Below, one piece after another: positions 1 to 6,777 of a DNA stretch of 12,384 nucleotides. Origin of the DNA: an uncultured archaeon (lineage in GTDB: Archaea; Halobacteriota; Methanosarcinia; Methanotrichales; Methanotrichaceae); contig CABMDX010000034.1 of NCBI GenBank assembly GCA_902385025.1, positions 1 through 12,384 of the forward strand, given 5' to 3'. Numbering within the stretch: the stretch's first letter is position 1; every line of letters begins with the position of its first letter. The translations under genes and the position numbers were made by a program. The notes below the pieces were generated by a model. The model ran no database searches. It had not been told where the DNA came from and saw nothing but the letters and a program-made list of their open reading frames with translations.

Positions 1-231
1 CAATCCTTGAAAGGAGGCAGTTCCTATAGGCTGTTCAAGCTTCATCCTGAATTGAAAGAACGCTATTGGGTATGACACTTATGGTCAAGCGGCAAATTCT
101 TTCGGTCCGTTGGAAATGTGACTGCTGACACGATATCTCACTATATTAAAGAATCTCAAGGGAGCCAAAAAGCAAAGCATCGATTGCGCAAACCAAAGGA
201 TTCAGGACAACGAAGACTCGATGATTTCTGA
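1..231 (+). pseudogene. tnpA: TnpA, IS200/IS605-family Y1 transposase, 3' part with in-frame stop
   Basis: Frame 1 from the window edge encodes the C-terminal part of a Y1 transposase, the nuclease that cuts and rejoins single-stranded IS ends through a catalytic tyrosine. Visible family signatures are KGGSSYRLFKLHPEL, then YW-x-x-HLWS, then SVGNVTADTISHYIKES. The tyrosine at codon 48 (bases 142-144) lies where the catalytic residue is expected. A TGA at 73-75 interrupts the frame exactly where the family has a small or charged residue between YW and HLW, so one substitution would restore it. The reading frame ends at 229-231, about 29 codons after the tyrosine. The HUH motif lies outside the window. 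I call it a pseudogene because methanogens are not known to read UGA as sense generally. The copy could be young, since only one lesion is visible. Confidence 0.7.
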
Positions 232-246
232 ATTCCGGAAAACCTG

Positions 247-296
247 GCGCGCGGCCCGAAGCATACCCCGGCCTTTAGGACGGGGTGGCCGCGCGC
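247..296. repeat. nested hairpin at IS200/IS605 right end
   Basis: An outer perfect 10-bp inverted repeat (GCGCGCGGCC at 247-256, GGCCGCGCGC at 287-296) encloses an inner hairpin at 266-285. The inner hairpin has CCCCG/CGGGG arms, one G-A mismatch, two more pairs and a TTTA loop. The CCTTTAGGACGGGG style is common at right ends of archaeal and bacterial IS200/IS605 elements, where the transposase binds the imperfect hairpin. It also lies 15 bases past the stop of the convergent radical SAM gene, so it could terminate transcription of that gene. Confidence 0.7.
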
Positions 297-311
297 AGTT
301 TGATTTTAGTA

Positions 312-1691
312 TTATTTCTCTCCTCGCATATCGAGAAACATTCTAAGACCAATCAAATTGGTTTTGAAATCTCCAGCAGACCTCATTTTTATGAATCTTT
401 TCCATATATAGGAGAACCTCAAATAAAATTCACCATATGCAATTTTATTCCAATTTTTTAATTGGCCTTTAGAGAGCTCTTTGCTTTCAAATACGGGTGT
501 CCCTGCCGAGCCAATACGCGCATAGATAAAATCATCCCAGAGGATATTTTTATCTAATTTATCGAAATAAACATTGTAGAGGTCTGTACCAGGGAATGGT
601 ATCGTTACTGAGAATTGAGCAAAATCAAGCGACAGATTTTTTGCAAAGTCAATCGTCTTTCGTATCGTCGCATTTGTTTCTCCAGGAGAGCCAATCATGA
701 AATATCCTATGCTTTGTATACCAACTTTCTGCGTCATTTCTACAGCTGATTCAATTTGTTCTTTTGTGATGTTCTTTCTTAAAGTGGCCAATATTGATGG
801 ATCCCCTGATTCGATTCCATAAGCAATCATATAGCATCCAGCACTTTTCATAGCGCTAAGCATTTCTAGATCAACTAGATTTACTCTAGTTTCGCATGTC
901 CAAGGCATGTCCATGTTTCTATTTTTTATTTCTTCTGCAAGTTCAAATATCCTCTTTCGCTTTAGGGTAAATGAATCATCATAGAATACTATTTCTTTAA
1001 TTCTAAATTTTTCTTTTATATATGAAATCTCTTCTAAAATTCTCTTAGGGCTTTGTCCCCTCCAATTACTGCCAAAAACAGACTTGGAACAAAAAACACA
1101 ATTATAAGGGCACCCTCTGCTTGTAAGCATTGCCATTACAGGAGACCTGCGACCATGGGGTGGATGTAGCTTATATTTGCTTATGGGTAAGAGATGGTAT
1201 GCCAAAAACGGCAAAGAATCTAGATCAATTATCAAGGGTCTAGACGGATTCTCAATAATTCTACTTTCATTCCTATAAGATATGCCACGGACTTCATTTA
1301 GCCTATTTTTTTCTAGTTTCTCCAACAATTCTACTATTGTAGCCTCTCCTTCACCTCTAACAATGATGTCTATTTCTTTTACATTCCTTAGAATATCCGT
1401 TGGATGATTTGTTGCGTGAGGCCCTCCTAGGATGATCTTCGAATCAGGGTTTTCTTGCTTAATCATCCTTGCCATGCCTATCGCTGAATTAACGATAGGC
1501 GTCATCGCAGTAAGACCAATAATCTCTTCTCTTTTTACGAGATCTGCAACTTTTTCCTTGGAAATACACAATGCATTAGCGTCAAGTATCTTAATCTGAT
1601 GGCCGCTATTTTCTATAACAGCCGCTAAACTGGCCAATCCAAGCGGAGGTTGTGGATATTTTGTATTCCAAGGCGGATTAATTAGAATCAT
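312..1691 (-). CDS. B12-binding-domain radical SAM protein
   Basis: The 459-residue protein has the layout of the BchE/hopanoid-C-methylase-like class B radical SAM enzymes. An N-terminal cobalamin-binding Rossmann-like domain spans about residues 1-130 (INPPW near the start, GGPHATNHP at 89-97). The radical SAM core follows at about 185-400 with the 4Fe-4S cysteines C194, C198 and C201 in RGCPYNCVFC, YGIESGD at 291-297 and MIGSPGET at 332-339. The base-off cobalamin motif DxHxxG is not evident, as in many of these proteins. Known members methylate unactivated carbons or build rings, but sequence alone does not give the substrate here. The gene lies 69 bp behind two nucleotide-sugar SDR genes, so modification of a sugar or lipid carrier is a guess. 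The ATG start at 1691 is preceded by AGGATCTGATTGA, a usable ribosome site. Length is normal for the family. Confidence 0.85.
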   Translation of the reverse strand: MILINPPWNTKYPQPPLGLASLAAVIENSGHQIKILDANALCISKEKVADLVKREEIIGLTAMTPIVNSAIGMARMIKQENPDSKIILGGPHATNHPTDILRNVKEIDIIVRGEGEATIVELLEKLEKNRLNEVRGISYRNESRIIENPSRPLIIDLDSLPFLAYHLLPISKYKLHPPHGRRSPVMAMLTSRGCPYNCVFCSKSVFGSNWRGQSPKRILEEISYIKEKFRIKEIVFYDDSFTLKRKRIFELAEEIKNRNMDMPWTCETRVNLVDLEMLSAMKSAGCYMIAYGIESGDPSILATLRKNITKEQIESAVEMTQKVGIQSIGYFMIGSPGETNATIRKTIDFAKNLSLDFAQFSVTIPFPGTDLYNVYFDKLDKNILWDDFIYARIGSAGTPVFESKELSKGQLKNWNKIAYGEFYLRFSYIWKRFIKMRSAGDFKTNLIGLRMFLDMRGEK

Positions 1692-1737
1692 TCAATCAGA
1701 TCCTGTTGCATTACTCCGATAATGGTATCTGGAAAGT

Positions 1738-1747
1738 TATATAATTA
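1738..1747 (-). promoter_or_regulatory. candidate TATA box for the radical SAM gene
   Basis: On the minus strand the gap after the upstream SDR gene contains an AT-rich box reading TTAATTATATAA, centred about 50 nt before the ATG at 1691. Archaeal transcription would start about 25 nt downstream, giving a short leader that still contains the ribosome site. The gene may thus have its own promoter, although read-through from the SDR pair is equally possible. Confidence 0.35.
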
Positions 1748-1760
1748 AAACTATATCATA

Positions 1761-2759
1761 TTAAAACTCTGCGGTCCGCTTAATATTCTCCCAGTTTTCC
1801 GAAAACCACAAATGCACTTTTTCTATTCCATCTTCAAATTCTGTTTGCGGTTTATATCCAAGGACTTTGGTTGCCTTTTCAACTGAGGAAAGCAGCCTGC
1901 ACTTAACATCCCAGTTCCTTCTCTTGGAAAATACAATTCCAGCATTATTTCCCACAAGCCTGTTTATCATGTTGGCCATATCAATAACTCTGTGCTCTTT
2001 GGCCGAACCAAGATTAAACGACTCTCCAATTGCCTCTTCTTTAATTCCCATCGCCAAAAGGCCGTTAATGATATCATCCACATAGGTCCAATCTCGGGTT
2101 TCAGTCCCATCACCCGTTATCGGCAGCGCTTGGCCATTCATCGCCCAATAGAAGAAGTTGGGTATGACGTTTCTGTATATTCCGGATACTTCTCCTGGAC
2201 CAAATACGTTGAAGAACCTGGCATTTACGATAGGCAATTTATACAAGTTATAGAAGTAATTCGTGTAAAGTTCTCCAATTAGTTTTGTAACCTGGTAAGG
2301 CGTATGCAGACTTATGGATGTGTCATGCTCCTCAAATGGCATTTTTGAATCCAAGCCATAAACACCACATCCTGAGGAAGAATAAACGAAGCGCTCAACA
2401 TCTGCAATCTGTGCGTATTCCAAAACCTTGAGAATTCCCATTCCGTTAATCATCAGGTCAATTTCGGGATTATCAACAGAGTTCTGGTTTGCAAAATGTG
2501 CTGCCAGATGAAAAACATATTCGGGCTTTTCCTTGAAAGCGCGCTTCAACATCTCATCATCCAAAATGCTTCCCTTCACGAACATGACGTTCTTGGCTTT
2601 AGGAATATTCCATTCATAAGAGGAGGACAAATCATCTAAAATTATTATTCTCTTGGCATTTAGCTCTGACAACTTTCTGCAGAGATTTCCCCCAATGGCA
2701 CCCGCGCCACCTGTGACCAAAATAGTCTTTCCATCATACTCAGAATAAATGTCTTCCAT
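1761..2759 (-). CDS. NAD(P)-dependent epimerase/dehydratase (extended SDR, nucleotide-sugar type)
   Basis: The 332-residue protein is an extended short-chain dehydrogenase of the UDP-glucose 4-epimerase/sugar-nucleotide dehydratase superfamily. Counting from the chosen start, the dinucleotide motif GGAGAIGG is at 17-24, HLAAHFANQNSV at 84-95, YSSSGCGVYG at 126-135 and the catalytic YxxxK (YQVTK) at 155-159. RFFNVFGPGE at 181-190 and TRDWTYVDD at 221-229 belong to the substrate-binding part. These motifs fit 4-epimerases and 4,6-dehydratases equally, so I leave the substrate open. I choose ATG at 2759 over the in-frame TTG at 2771. The ATG lies one base after the upstream gene's stop, avoids an overlap, and is preceded by GGGAATTGAG. 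The near-contact with the other SDR gene indicates co-transcription and probably consecutive steps on one sugar nucleotide. Confidence 0.85.
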   Translation of the reverse strand: MEDIYSEYDGKTILVTGGAGAIGGNLCRKLSELNAKRIIILDDLSSSYEWNIPKAKNVMFVKGSILDDEMLKRAFKEKPEYVFHLAAHFANQNSVDNPEIDLMINGMGILKVLEYAQIADVERFVYSSSGCGVYGLDSKMPFEEHDTSISLHTPYQVTKLIGELYTNYFYNLYKLPIVNARFFNVFGPGEVSGIYRNVIPNFFYWAMNGQALPITGDGTETRDWTYVDDIINGLLAMGIKEEAIGESFNLGSAKEHRVIDMANMINRLVGNNAGIVFSKRRNWDVKCRLLSSVEKATKVLGYKPQTEFEDGIEKVHLWFSENWENIKRTAEF

Positions 2760-2760
2760 C

Positions 2761-3702
2761 TCAATTCCCAATCCTATAATACCATTTCATCCATTCAACT
2801 GTTCTTTTGATCCCCTCTTCTGGCGCAACCTTGGGATTATGTCTCAGATCTCTTACGGATTTAGAGAAATCCATTGTCTTAACCTTGGTAGTAAAGGGCT
2901 CGGATTCCATGTAAGTAACAAATGAATCATCGCGGCCAACTGCCTTGAGAATCATATCGGAATAATCCTTTATCTCTCGCTCCCACTCCTGTTTGCCGCC
3001 TATATTATAAGCCTCACCGGCAATAAAATTGTCTATAATGTTTGCGAAAGTCCTGGCTGTGTCTCCAACATAATCGATAATCCTCTTATGGCCCTTAAAA
3101 ACCATGTAAGGTTTATTAAATAATGCATGATAAATAAACTTGGGAATGAAACCCCTATAAGGATTGTAATGCTCATGGGGTCCGTAGCAGTTTACCGGGC
3201 GAACCCGCACAGTCTCAGTGCCGAACATTTTGGCTGAGTTCATGCACATCAGCTCTCCCGCCCACTTGGTAATGGCGTAATCGTTCATTTGAAAAGTATC
3301 TTTGATAGCATTGTTGACCATCACGTCCTCGGTCATGATGCCTCCATAATCCCCATAAACCTCGGCACTAGAGAAAAAGATCATGCGGAACTTCATCTTC
3401 TCCTGCAATCTTAATACATGTTTTGTGCCCATCACATTGGTCTGCCAGAGATTCTCATAATAATCCTCACCATTCCAACGGCCATATTCTGCGGCCAAGT
3501 GGTAAACAAAATCGAATTTATGCTTATCGAAGGCTCTTTCCACTTGTCTGTGATTCCTGACATCTGCTCGAATGTAATTATCTCGATCCGTATTGTAGAG
3601 ATCCAGTGCAATTACTTCATGACCTCGAGATCTTAGCTCATTGACTAGATTAGTGCCTATGAAGCCCGCACCTCCGGTTACTAAAATTTTATAAGTATCC
3701 AT
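2761..3702 (-). CDS. NAD(P)-dependent epimerase/dehydratase (extended SDR), first of an SDR pair
   Basis: This 313-residue protein is a second extended SDR of nucleotide-sugar type. It has the NAD-binding GGAGFIG at 10-16, an acidic D34 after the second strand, HLAAEYGRW at 68-76, SSAEVYGD at 111-118, the catalytic YAITK at 142-146 and VRPVNCYGPHEHYNPYRGF at 167-185. IIDYVGD at 208-214 matches the usual substrate-loop position. It differs clearly from the downstream SDR, so the pair is not a recent duplication. The ATG at 3702 is preceded by GAGGTCGTTTA, a good ribosome site. It heads a short minus-strand operon with the other SDR and perhaps the radical SAM gene. Epimerase, dehydratase or reductase activity cannot be told apart by eye. 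Confidence 0.85.
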   Translation of the reverse strand: MDTYKILVTGGAGFIGTNLVNELRSRGHEVIALDLYNTDRDNYIRADVRNHRQVERAFDKHKFDFVYHLAAEYGRWNGEDYYENLWQTNVMGTKHVLRLQEKMKFRMIFFSSAEVYGDYGGIMTEDVMVNNAIKDTFQMNDYAITKWAGELMCMNSAKMFGTETVRVRPVNCYGPHEHYNPYRGFIPKFIYHALFNKPYMVFKGHKRIIDYVGDTARTFANIIDNFIAGEAYNIGGKQEWEREIKDYSDMILKAVGRDDSFVTYMESEPFTTKVKTMDFSKSVRDLRHNPKVAPEEGIKRTVEWMKWYYRIGN

Positions 3703-4070
3703 TAAACGACCTCATCATGATTGATGATAATTAAATTTTATCAATAGATTTGAAGATGAGCTTTCCCGAATCGCAAGCACTGAAAGGGATTCTCCAGCCA
3801 ATTTCCTTTTTGAGTATTTATATTGTTCATTCAATATCTTCTCTGCATTTGTTTCAGATAGGTGGTTGGACTCAGTCGCCGGCCTTTCCATGTTCTCCAA
3901 CAGAGTTACCGCATAGCACGCCCAGAATACGCATCTCTTTGCAACAAGACCACATTCGACTCGGACTTCATCAGTTCCTTAACCTTCATCTATAATTCGC
4001 GGGAATAAAGCCAAAAAAGCATTTTAACGAATAATCCCGTGGATTTCGGAAGAGCAATTCTGCTCATTAA
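3703..4070. other. intergenic stretch without a supported gene
   Basis: Apart from the TATA candidate at 3815-3824, this gap holds only short minus-strand frames: a 61-codon frame ending at 3715, a 28-codon frame 3906-3989, and a 21-codon frame 3872-3934 whose start reads MRILGVLCGNSVGEHGKAG. The last resembles the beginning of many Rossmann- or flavodoxin-like proteins and could be a gene remnant, but it is too short to assign. The stretch joins the decayed wecB fragment on its right, so it is probably degraded former coding sequence. Confidence 0.4.
3815..3824 (-). promoter_or_regulatory. candidate TATA box upstream of the SDR pair
   Basis: The minus strand reads AACAATATAAATACTC here, a good archaeal TATA match. 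It is about 118 nt before the ATG at 3702, which implies a leader of roughly 90 nt. No closer box of equal quality was seen in the gap. Confidence 0.4.
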
Positions 4071-4171
4071 ATAGCACTGAGTGATCCAGCGCACCGCACT
4101 GGCTACTCCCAGATCATCGGTGCCATCTCAATTATCTCGGACCGTGTTCCCAGCGTCACCGAGGTCCTCAT
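4070..4171 (-). pseudogene. 5' fragment of a second wecB-like gene
   Basis: The minus strand from 4171 reads MRTSVTLGTRSEIIEMAPMIWE and then a TAG at 4103-4105. After one-base slips the frame continues with ALDHSVLFNEQ. This aligns with the start of the intact epimerase at 6607 (IVIGTRPEIIKMAPVIRE, then GLDYFLLHTGQ). The DNA is also alike: GAGATAATT-AGATGGCACCG occurs in both, followed by recognisable GCTGGAT. Homology fades near 4070. The ATG at 4171 overlaps the GT2 3' end by 44 bp, so the last 14 codons of GT2 lie within the wecB-like 5' end in another frame. A GT2-wecB overlapping gene pair may once have stood here, with most of wecB since lost. Confidence 0.65.
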
Positions 4172-5114
4172 ATCTCGCAATTCCCGAACTGAAGGGCTTC
4201 GACCTCGTTCTCCTGGAGACATCTAGCCGCTTTATGGACTGATCGATTAATCTGGAGATTGTATGCAGAATAATCCCTGTAAAAGCCATGAATGATCCCA
4301 CAAGGGTCATCAGTATCATCAGCATGGTCATCCCATAGCTCAGTTGCCCGCCATGGTAGAAGATCCTGAGCAACTCTAGGCCGATCCCTATCCCTACAGC
4401 AGCCAGCACCATCCCGGGCAGCGTGAAATAGTAAAGCGGCCTGCGCAGCTCCATATCCTGCAGTAAAATCAATAGCACTTTCACCCCGTGGCTCACTGGA
4501 TGCTCGGTCGAAGTTCTTTCCACATTGTAGCTACAGTGAATCTCCACTTCCTCAACTTTCAGTTTATTATCCTTCGCCTGAATAAGAATCTCGGAGCCCG
4601 CGGACATTCCGTTATCACCAATGCTTATGCAGTCTATTGCCCGCCTCCCATAAGCCCGGAAGCCGCTCTGGCTATCGGTGACGCTTATACCCCCCACTAT
4701 GTTAGTGGTGATGTCCAGAACCTTCATCCCGAGCTTGCGGTAGGCAGGAATTTCATTACCGTTGCCGTTGCAAAACCGCGAGCCTATCACCAGATCTACG
4801 CCTCTTCCCAAAGGCCGGAGTAACTCCGGTATCTCCTCAGGGTCGTGCTGGCCGTCGGAGTCAATGATCACCATTTTATCTGCGCCAAGCACTCTTGCAG
4901 TCTCAAAGCAGGCGCGCAAAGACGCGCCGTAGCCTTCATTCTTCTCGTGGCTCACCACATAGGCGCCGAGAGATTTGGCGATCTCAGCCGTGGCGTCGGA
5001 GCTGCCATCGTCTACCACTACCACCTGGTCCACGTACTTCTTGCAGCCCAGCACCATCTTGGCAATGGACCGCTCCTCATTGTAGGCAGGCATGGCGGCA
5101 ATAGTTAAGGACAT
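4128..5114 (-). CDS. GT2 glycosyltransferase, dolichyl-phosphate-sugar synthase type, with C-terminal membrane anchor
   Basis: The 328-residue enzyme is a GT-A fold family 2 glycosyltransferase. It has AMPAYNEE at 7-14, VVVVDDGSSD at 31-40, the metal-binding DSD of DSDGQHDPEE at 85-94, GSRF at 111-114 and DSQSGFRAYGRRAI at 147-160, all typical of the DPM1/AglJ-like group. Two hydrophobic segments at about 228-250 and 262-286 follow, then a basic tail (KRLDVSRRTRSK). Members transfer a sugar from a nucleotide sugar to a polyprenyl or dolichyl phosphate on the cytoplasmic membrane face, often as an early step of archaeal N-glycosylation. The donor cannot be read from sequence. The ATG at 5114 is preceded by GAGGTTAT with tight spacing. 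The final 14 codons overlap the remnant of a second wecB gene, so the extreme C-terminus is unlikely to be conserved. Confidence 0.85.
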   Translation of the reverse strand: MSLTIAAMPAYNEERSIAKMVLGCKKYVDQVVVVDDGSSDATAEIAKSLGAYVVSHEKNEGYGASLRACFETARVLGADKMVIIDSDGQHDPEEIPELLRPLGRGVDLVIGSRFCNGNGNEIPAYRKLGMKVLDITTNIVGGISVTDSQSGFRAYGRRAIDCISIGDNGMSAGSEILIQAKDNKLKVEEVEIHCSYNVERTSTEHPVSHGVKVLLILLQDMELRRPLYYFTLPGMVLAAVGIGIGLELLRIFYHGGQLSYGMTMLMILMTLVGSFMAFTGIILHTISRLIDQSIKRLDVSRRTRSKPFSSGIARYEDLGDAGNTVRDN

Positions 5115-5146
5115 ATAACCTCGCTATAGTATATTATACAGATAGT

Positions 5147-5158
5147 TTTAATATTATG
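5147..5158 (-). promoter_or_regulatory. candidate TATA region for the GT2 gene
   Basis: The minus strand reads CATAATATTAAAAC here, about 38 nt before the ATG at 5114. This would give a leader of about 13 nt containing GAGGT. A second AT-rich box at about 5130-5138 is too close to the start to serve except for leaderless transcription. Confidence 0.3.
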
Positions 5159-5185
5159 ACCTATTGAAAATTCACACATTAAGTT

Positions 5186-5533
5186 CTATTCTGCGCGTCC
5201 TCTATATCTCTGCATCTTTGTTCTCAGTATTATTAGCAGTGCCCAAAACCTTCTGCTCGAGCCGATGGTAGAATGGCGTATCATTCTTATTTGCATCCAG
5301 ATATCAGCTCCCGTTCTACCATATCTGCCTCTCCCCGCAAGATAAGCCTCCACCAGCCGTGGGGTATCTACCCGATCACACTGGCAATCCGTATCAATGG
5401 CAACAATCGCCGAATCGCTATTCAGCGACTCGAACCCAGTCCTCAGCGCAGCCCACTTTGTGTCTTTGTGGTGAAAATCGTTAGCCTTTGGGTTTAATCG
5501 CCATAATTGATCAAGATCTAAAAAAGCTGGAGA
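5186..5533 (-). pseudogene. decayed glycosyltransferase-like fragment (GT2-like)
   Basis: Directly after the wecB stop, the same minus-strand frame stays open to 5186 without a usable start codon. It reads in part NDFHHKDTKWAALRTGFESL, then SDSAIVAIDTDCQCD and VDTPRLVEAYLAG. The order of an AALRTGFE helix, a hydrophobic strand ending in DTD, and a (D/E)xPRLVEA helix is that of the middle of GT2 enzymes around the DxD motif. After AYLAG a one-base shift restores EADMVER, a typical continuation, before a stop. A further shift gives NDTPFYHRLEQKV, ending near 5202. I therefore read it as a fragment with at least two frameshifts, lacking the GT2 N-terminus. It is not a recent copy of the neighbouring GT2 gene. 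The CACCACAAAGACACAAAG inside it also resembles a dispersed repeat motif. Confidence 0.5.
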
Positions 5534-6607
5534 TCAATCATTTCTGATAGAATCAACTATCCGCTTGCTCGCCTGCCCATCACCAAAGGGATTTCTCCAA
5601 TGGTTGGCACACCCAATCATCTGCTTTGCTCCCATCAGCATTTTCTCGGCATTTGCACCAGCAAGGATGTTGGACTTCACATCCAGCGTTTCCGGCCTCT
5701 CCGTATTATCTCGAAGGGTGACACAGGGAACGCCAAGGATGCATGCCTCCTCTTGCACTCCCCCAGAATCTGTCAAAGCTATCTTCGCATTTGCCTCAAG
5801 CTGTAAGAACTGCAGAAAACCCAGTGGATCAATGTCCATGATGCCATCAAGCTCGAAGCCAAATTCATGAACCATTTTCCTGGTCCTGGGATGCATAGGG
5901 AATAAAACTGGGAGGCCAAACTCGCTCTTTATCAGGTGCAGACCTTTAAGGATTTCCTTCAACCTGCTGCTATTATCAACATTCTCCGCCCGGTGAGCTG
6001 TGACCAAGAAATAATCCCTGGGCCGGAGACCCAGATCTCTAAGCACATTGACTTTTCTATCAGCTATCAATCTGTTCTGGTATACCGAATCAACTATGGT
6101 GTTTCCAGTAACTGAGATCTTCTCTTCAGGTATTCCTTCATTGATGAGATTTAACTTTGAATTTTCCGTAGGCGCAAAAAGATAATCGGAAATGTGGTCT
6201 GCTACCACCCGGTTTATCTCTTCAGGCATACTGCGATCGTAGCTCCGAAGACCGGCCTCCACATGGCCTATTTTAATATGCAGCTTCGAAGCCGCCAATG
6301 CTCCGGCCAATACTGTATTCGTATCTCCCTGAACCAGGACCAAATCCGGCATAGCCCTCATGAGAACCTTCTCGATTCCCGTCATGATCCGGCCCGTCTG
6401 ATCTGCATGTGTGCCGGAACCAACATCTAAATTAAATTCTGCAGGAGGAAGCTCAAGCTGCTCGAAGAATACCCTGTCCATCTCGTAGGAATAATGCTGT
6501 CCCGTATGCAGCAAAAAATAATCCAGCCCCCGGCGCTGGCACTCCCGAATCACCGGTGCCATCTTAATTATCTCTGGCCGCGTTCCTATAACTATGGCAA
6601 TTGACAT
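5534..6607 (-). CDS. wecB: UDP-N-acetylglucosamine 2-epimerase, non-hydrolysing
   Basis: The 357-residue protein is a full-length non-hydrolysing UDP-GlcNAc 2-epimerase, which interconverts UDP-GlcNAc and UDP-ManNAc in the cytoplasm. Family landmarks are all present: GTRPEIIKMAPVI at 8-20, HTGQHY at 34-39, VQGDTNTVLA at 92-101 with the catalytic-site D95, GHVEAGLRS at 114-122 with E117, PEEINR at 128-133, TAHRAEN at 203-209, MHPRT at 238-242, TDSGGVQEEA at 279-288 and the substrate-binding RDNTERPE at 299-306. UDP-ManNAc is normally oxidised to UDP-ManNAcA or used directly for surface glycans. No dehydrogenase gene (wecC) is in the window. The ATG at 6607 has only a weak upstream GAGATCA and lies about 26 nt from a TATA box, suggesting a leaderless transcript. 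A second, broken copy of its 5' end lies at 4070-4171. Confidence 0.93.
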   Translation of the reverse strand: MSIAIVIGTRPEIIKMAPVIRECQRRGLDYFLLHTGQHYSYEMDRVFFEQLELPPAEFNLDVGSGTHADQTGRIMTGIEKVLMRAMPDLVLVQGDTNTVLAGALAASKLHIKIGHVEAGLRSYDRSMPEEINRVVADHISDYLFAPTENSKLNLINEGIPEEKISVTGNTIVDSVYQNRLIADRKVNVLRDLGLRPRDYFLVTAHRAENVDNSSRLKEILKGLHLIKSEFGLPVLFPMHPRTRKMVHEFGFELDGIMDIDPLGFLQFLQLEANAKIALTDSGGVQEEACILGVPCVTLRDNTERPETLDVKSNILAGANAEKMLMGAKQMIGCANHWRNPFGDGQASKRIVDSIRND

Positions 6608-6628
6608 CTTGATCTCATTCTTGCAGCC

Positions 6629-6636
6629 AATATAAA
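6629..6636 (-). promoter_or_regulatory. candidate TATA box of wecB, leaderless spacing
   Basis: The minus strand reads AGATTTATATTGG, centred about 26 nt before the ATG at 6607. With standard archaeal spacing, transcription would begin at or next to the start codon, which fits the weak ribosome site. Confidence 0.5.
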
Positions 6637-6639
6637 TCT

Positions 6640-6777
6640 ACAGCTCTCGCTGTATGGGCCGGCACCTCTTATCACCCTAGATGATACCTATCATCAGGAA
6701 CCTCGACAGAATCGAGGCTCATCAATTCAGCGGCCTGCCCGAAATCCTAATTTCGAGAATCCCCTCGTCGTTTCGAC
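6640..6777. repeat. cluster of five short perfect hairpins upstream of wecB
   Basis: Five small inverted repeats follow one another: ACAGC/GCTGT at 6640-6653 (4-nt loop), GATGAT/ATCATC at 6680-6695 (4-nt loop), CCTCGA/TCGAGG at 6701-6717 (5-nt loop), CGAAAT/ATTTCG at 6740-6755 (4-nt loop) and GTCG/CGAC at 6767-6777 (3-nt loop). The arms do not share a sequence. They lie upstream of the wecB TATA box and so would not be in its transcript. Their role is unknown. Confidence 0.45.

Larger units (their letters stand above)
1..297 (+). mobile_element. right end of an IS200/IS605-family insertion sequence (left part outside window)
   Basis: The stretch joins the 3' part of a Y1 (HUH-type) transposase reading frame to a strong nested palindrome 15 nt after its stop. 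That is the usual layout of the right end of IS200/IS605 elements, whose single-stranded transposition uses subterminal hairpins. No TnpB frame is visible between the transposase and the hairpin, so it is either an IS200-like single-gene element or a deleted IS605-like one. The exact cleavage point cannot be placed. The neighbouring minus-strand gene ends at 312, so the element sits directly behind it. Confidence 0.65.

Noticed and set aside
73..75. In-frame TGA of tnpA read as selenocysteine
   Set aside because: No SECIS-like signal or catalytic reason exists at this position. The family has an ordinary residue here, so a plain nonsense mutation is simpler.
3715..3900. Minus-strand frame of 61 codons before the SDR pair
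   Set aside because: It contains the TATA candidate of the SDR operon and shows no recognisable domain.
4488..5108. Plus-strand frames of 69-111 codons across the GT2 gene
   Set aside because: They lie antisense to a gene with all GT2 motifs and carry no motif of their own.
5410..5450. GGTTCGAGTC on the minus strand, resembling a tRNA T-arm
   Set aside because: No matching acceptor, D-arm or anticodon stem can be folded around it; it lies in the GT2-like remnant.
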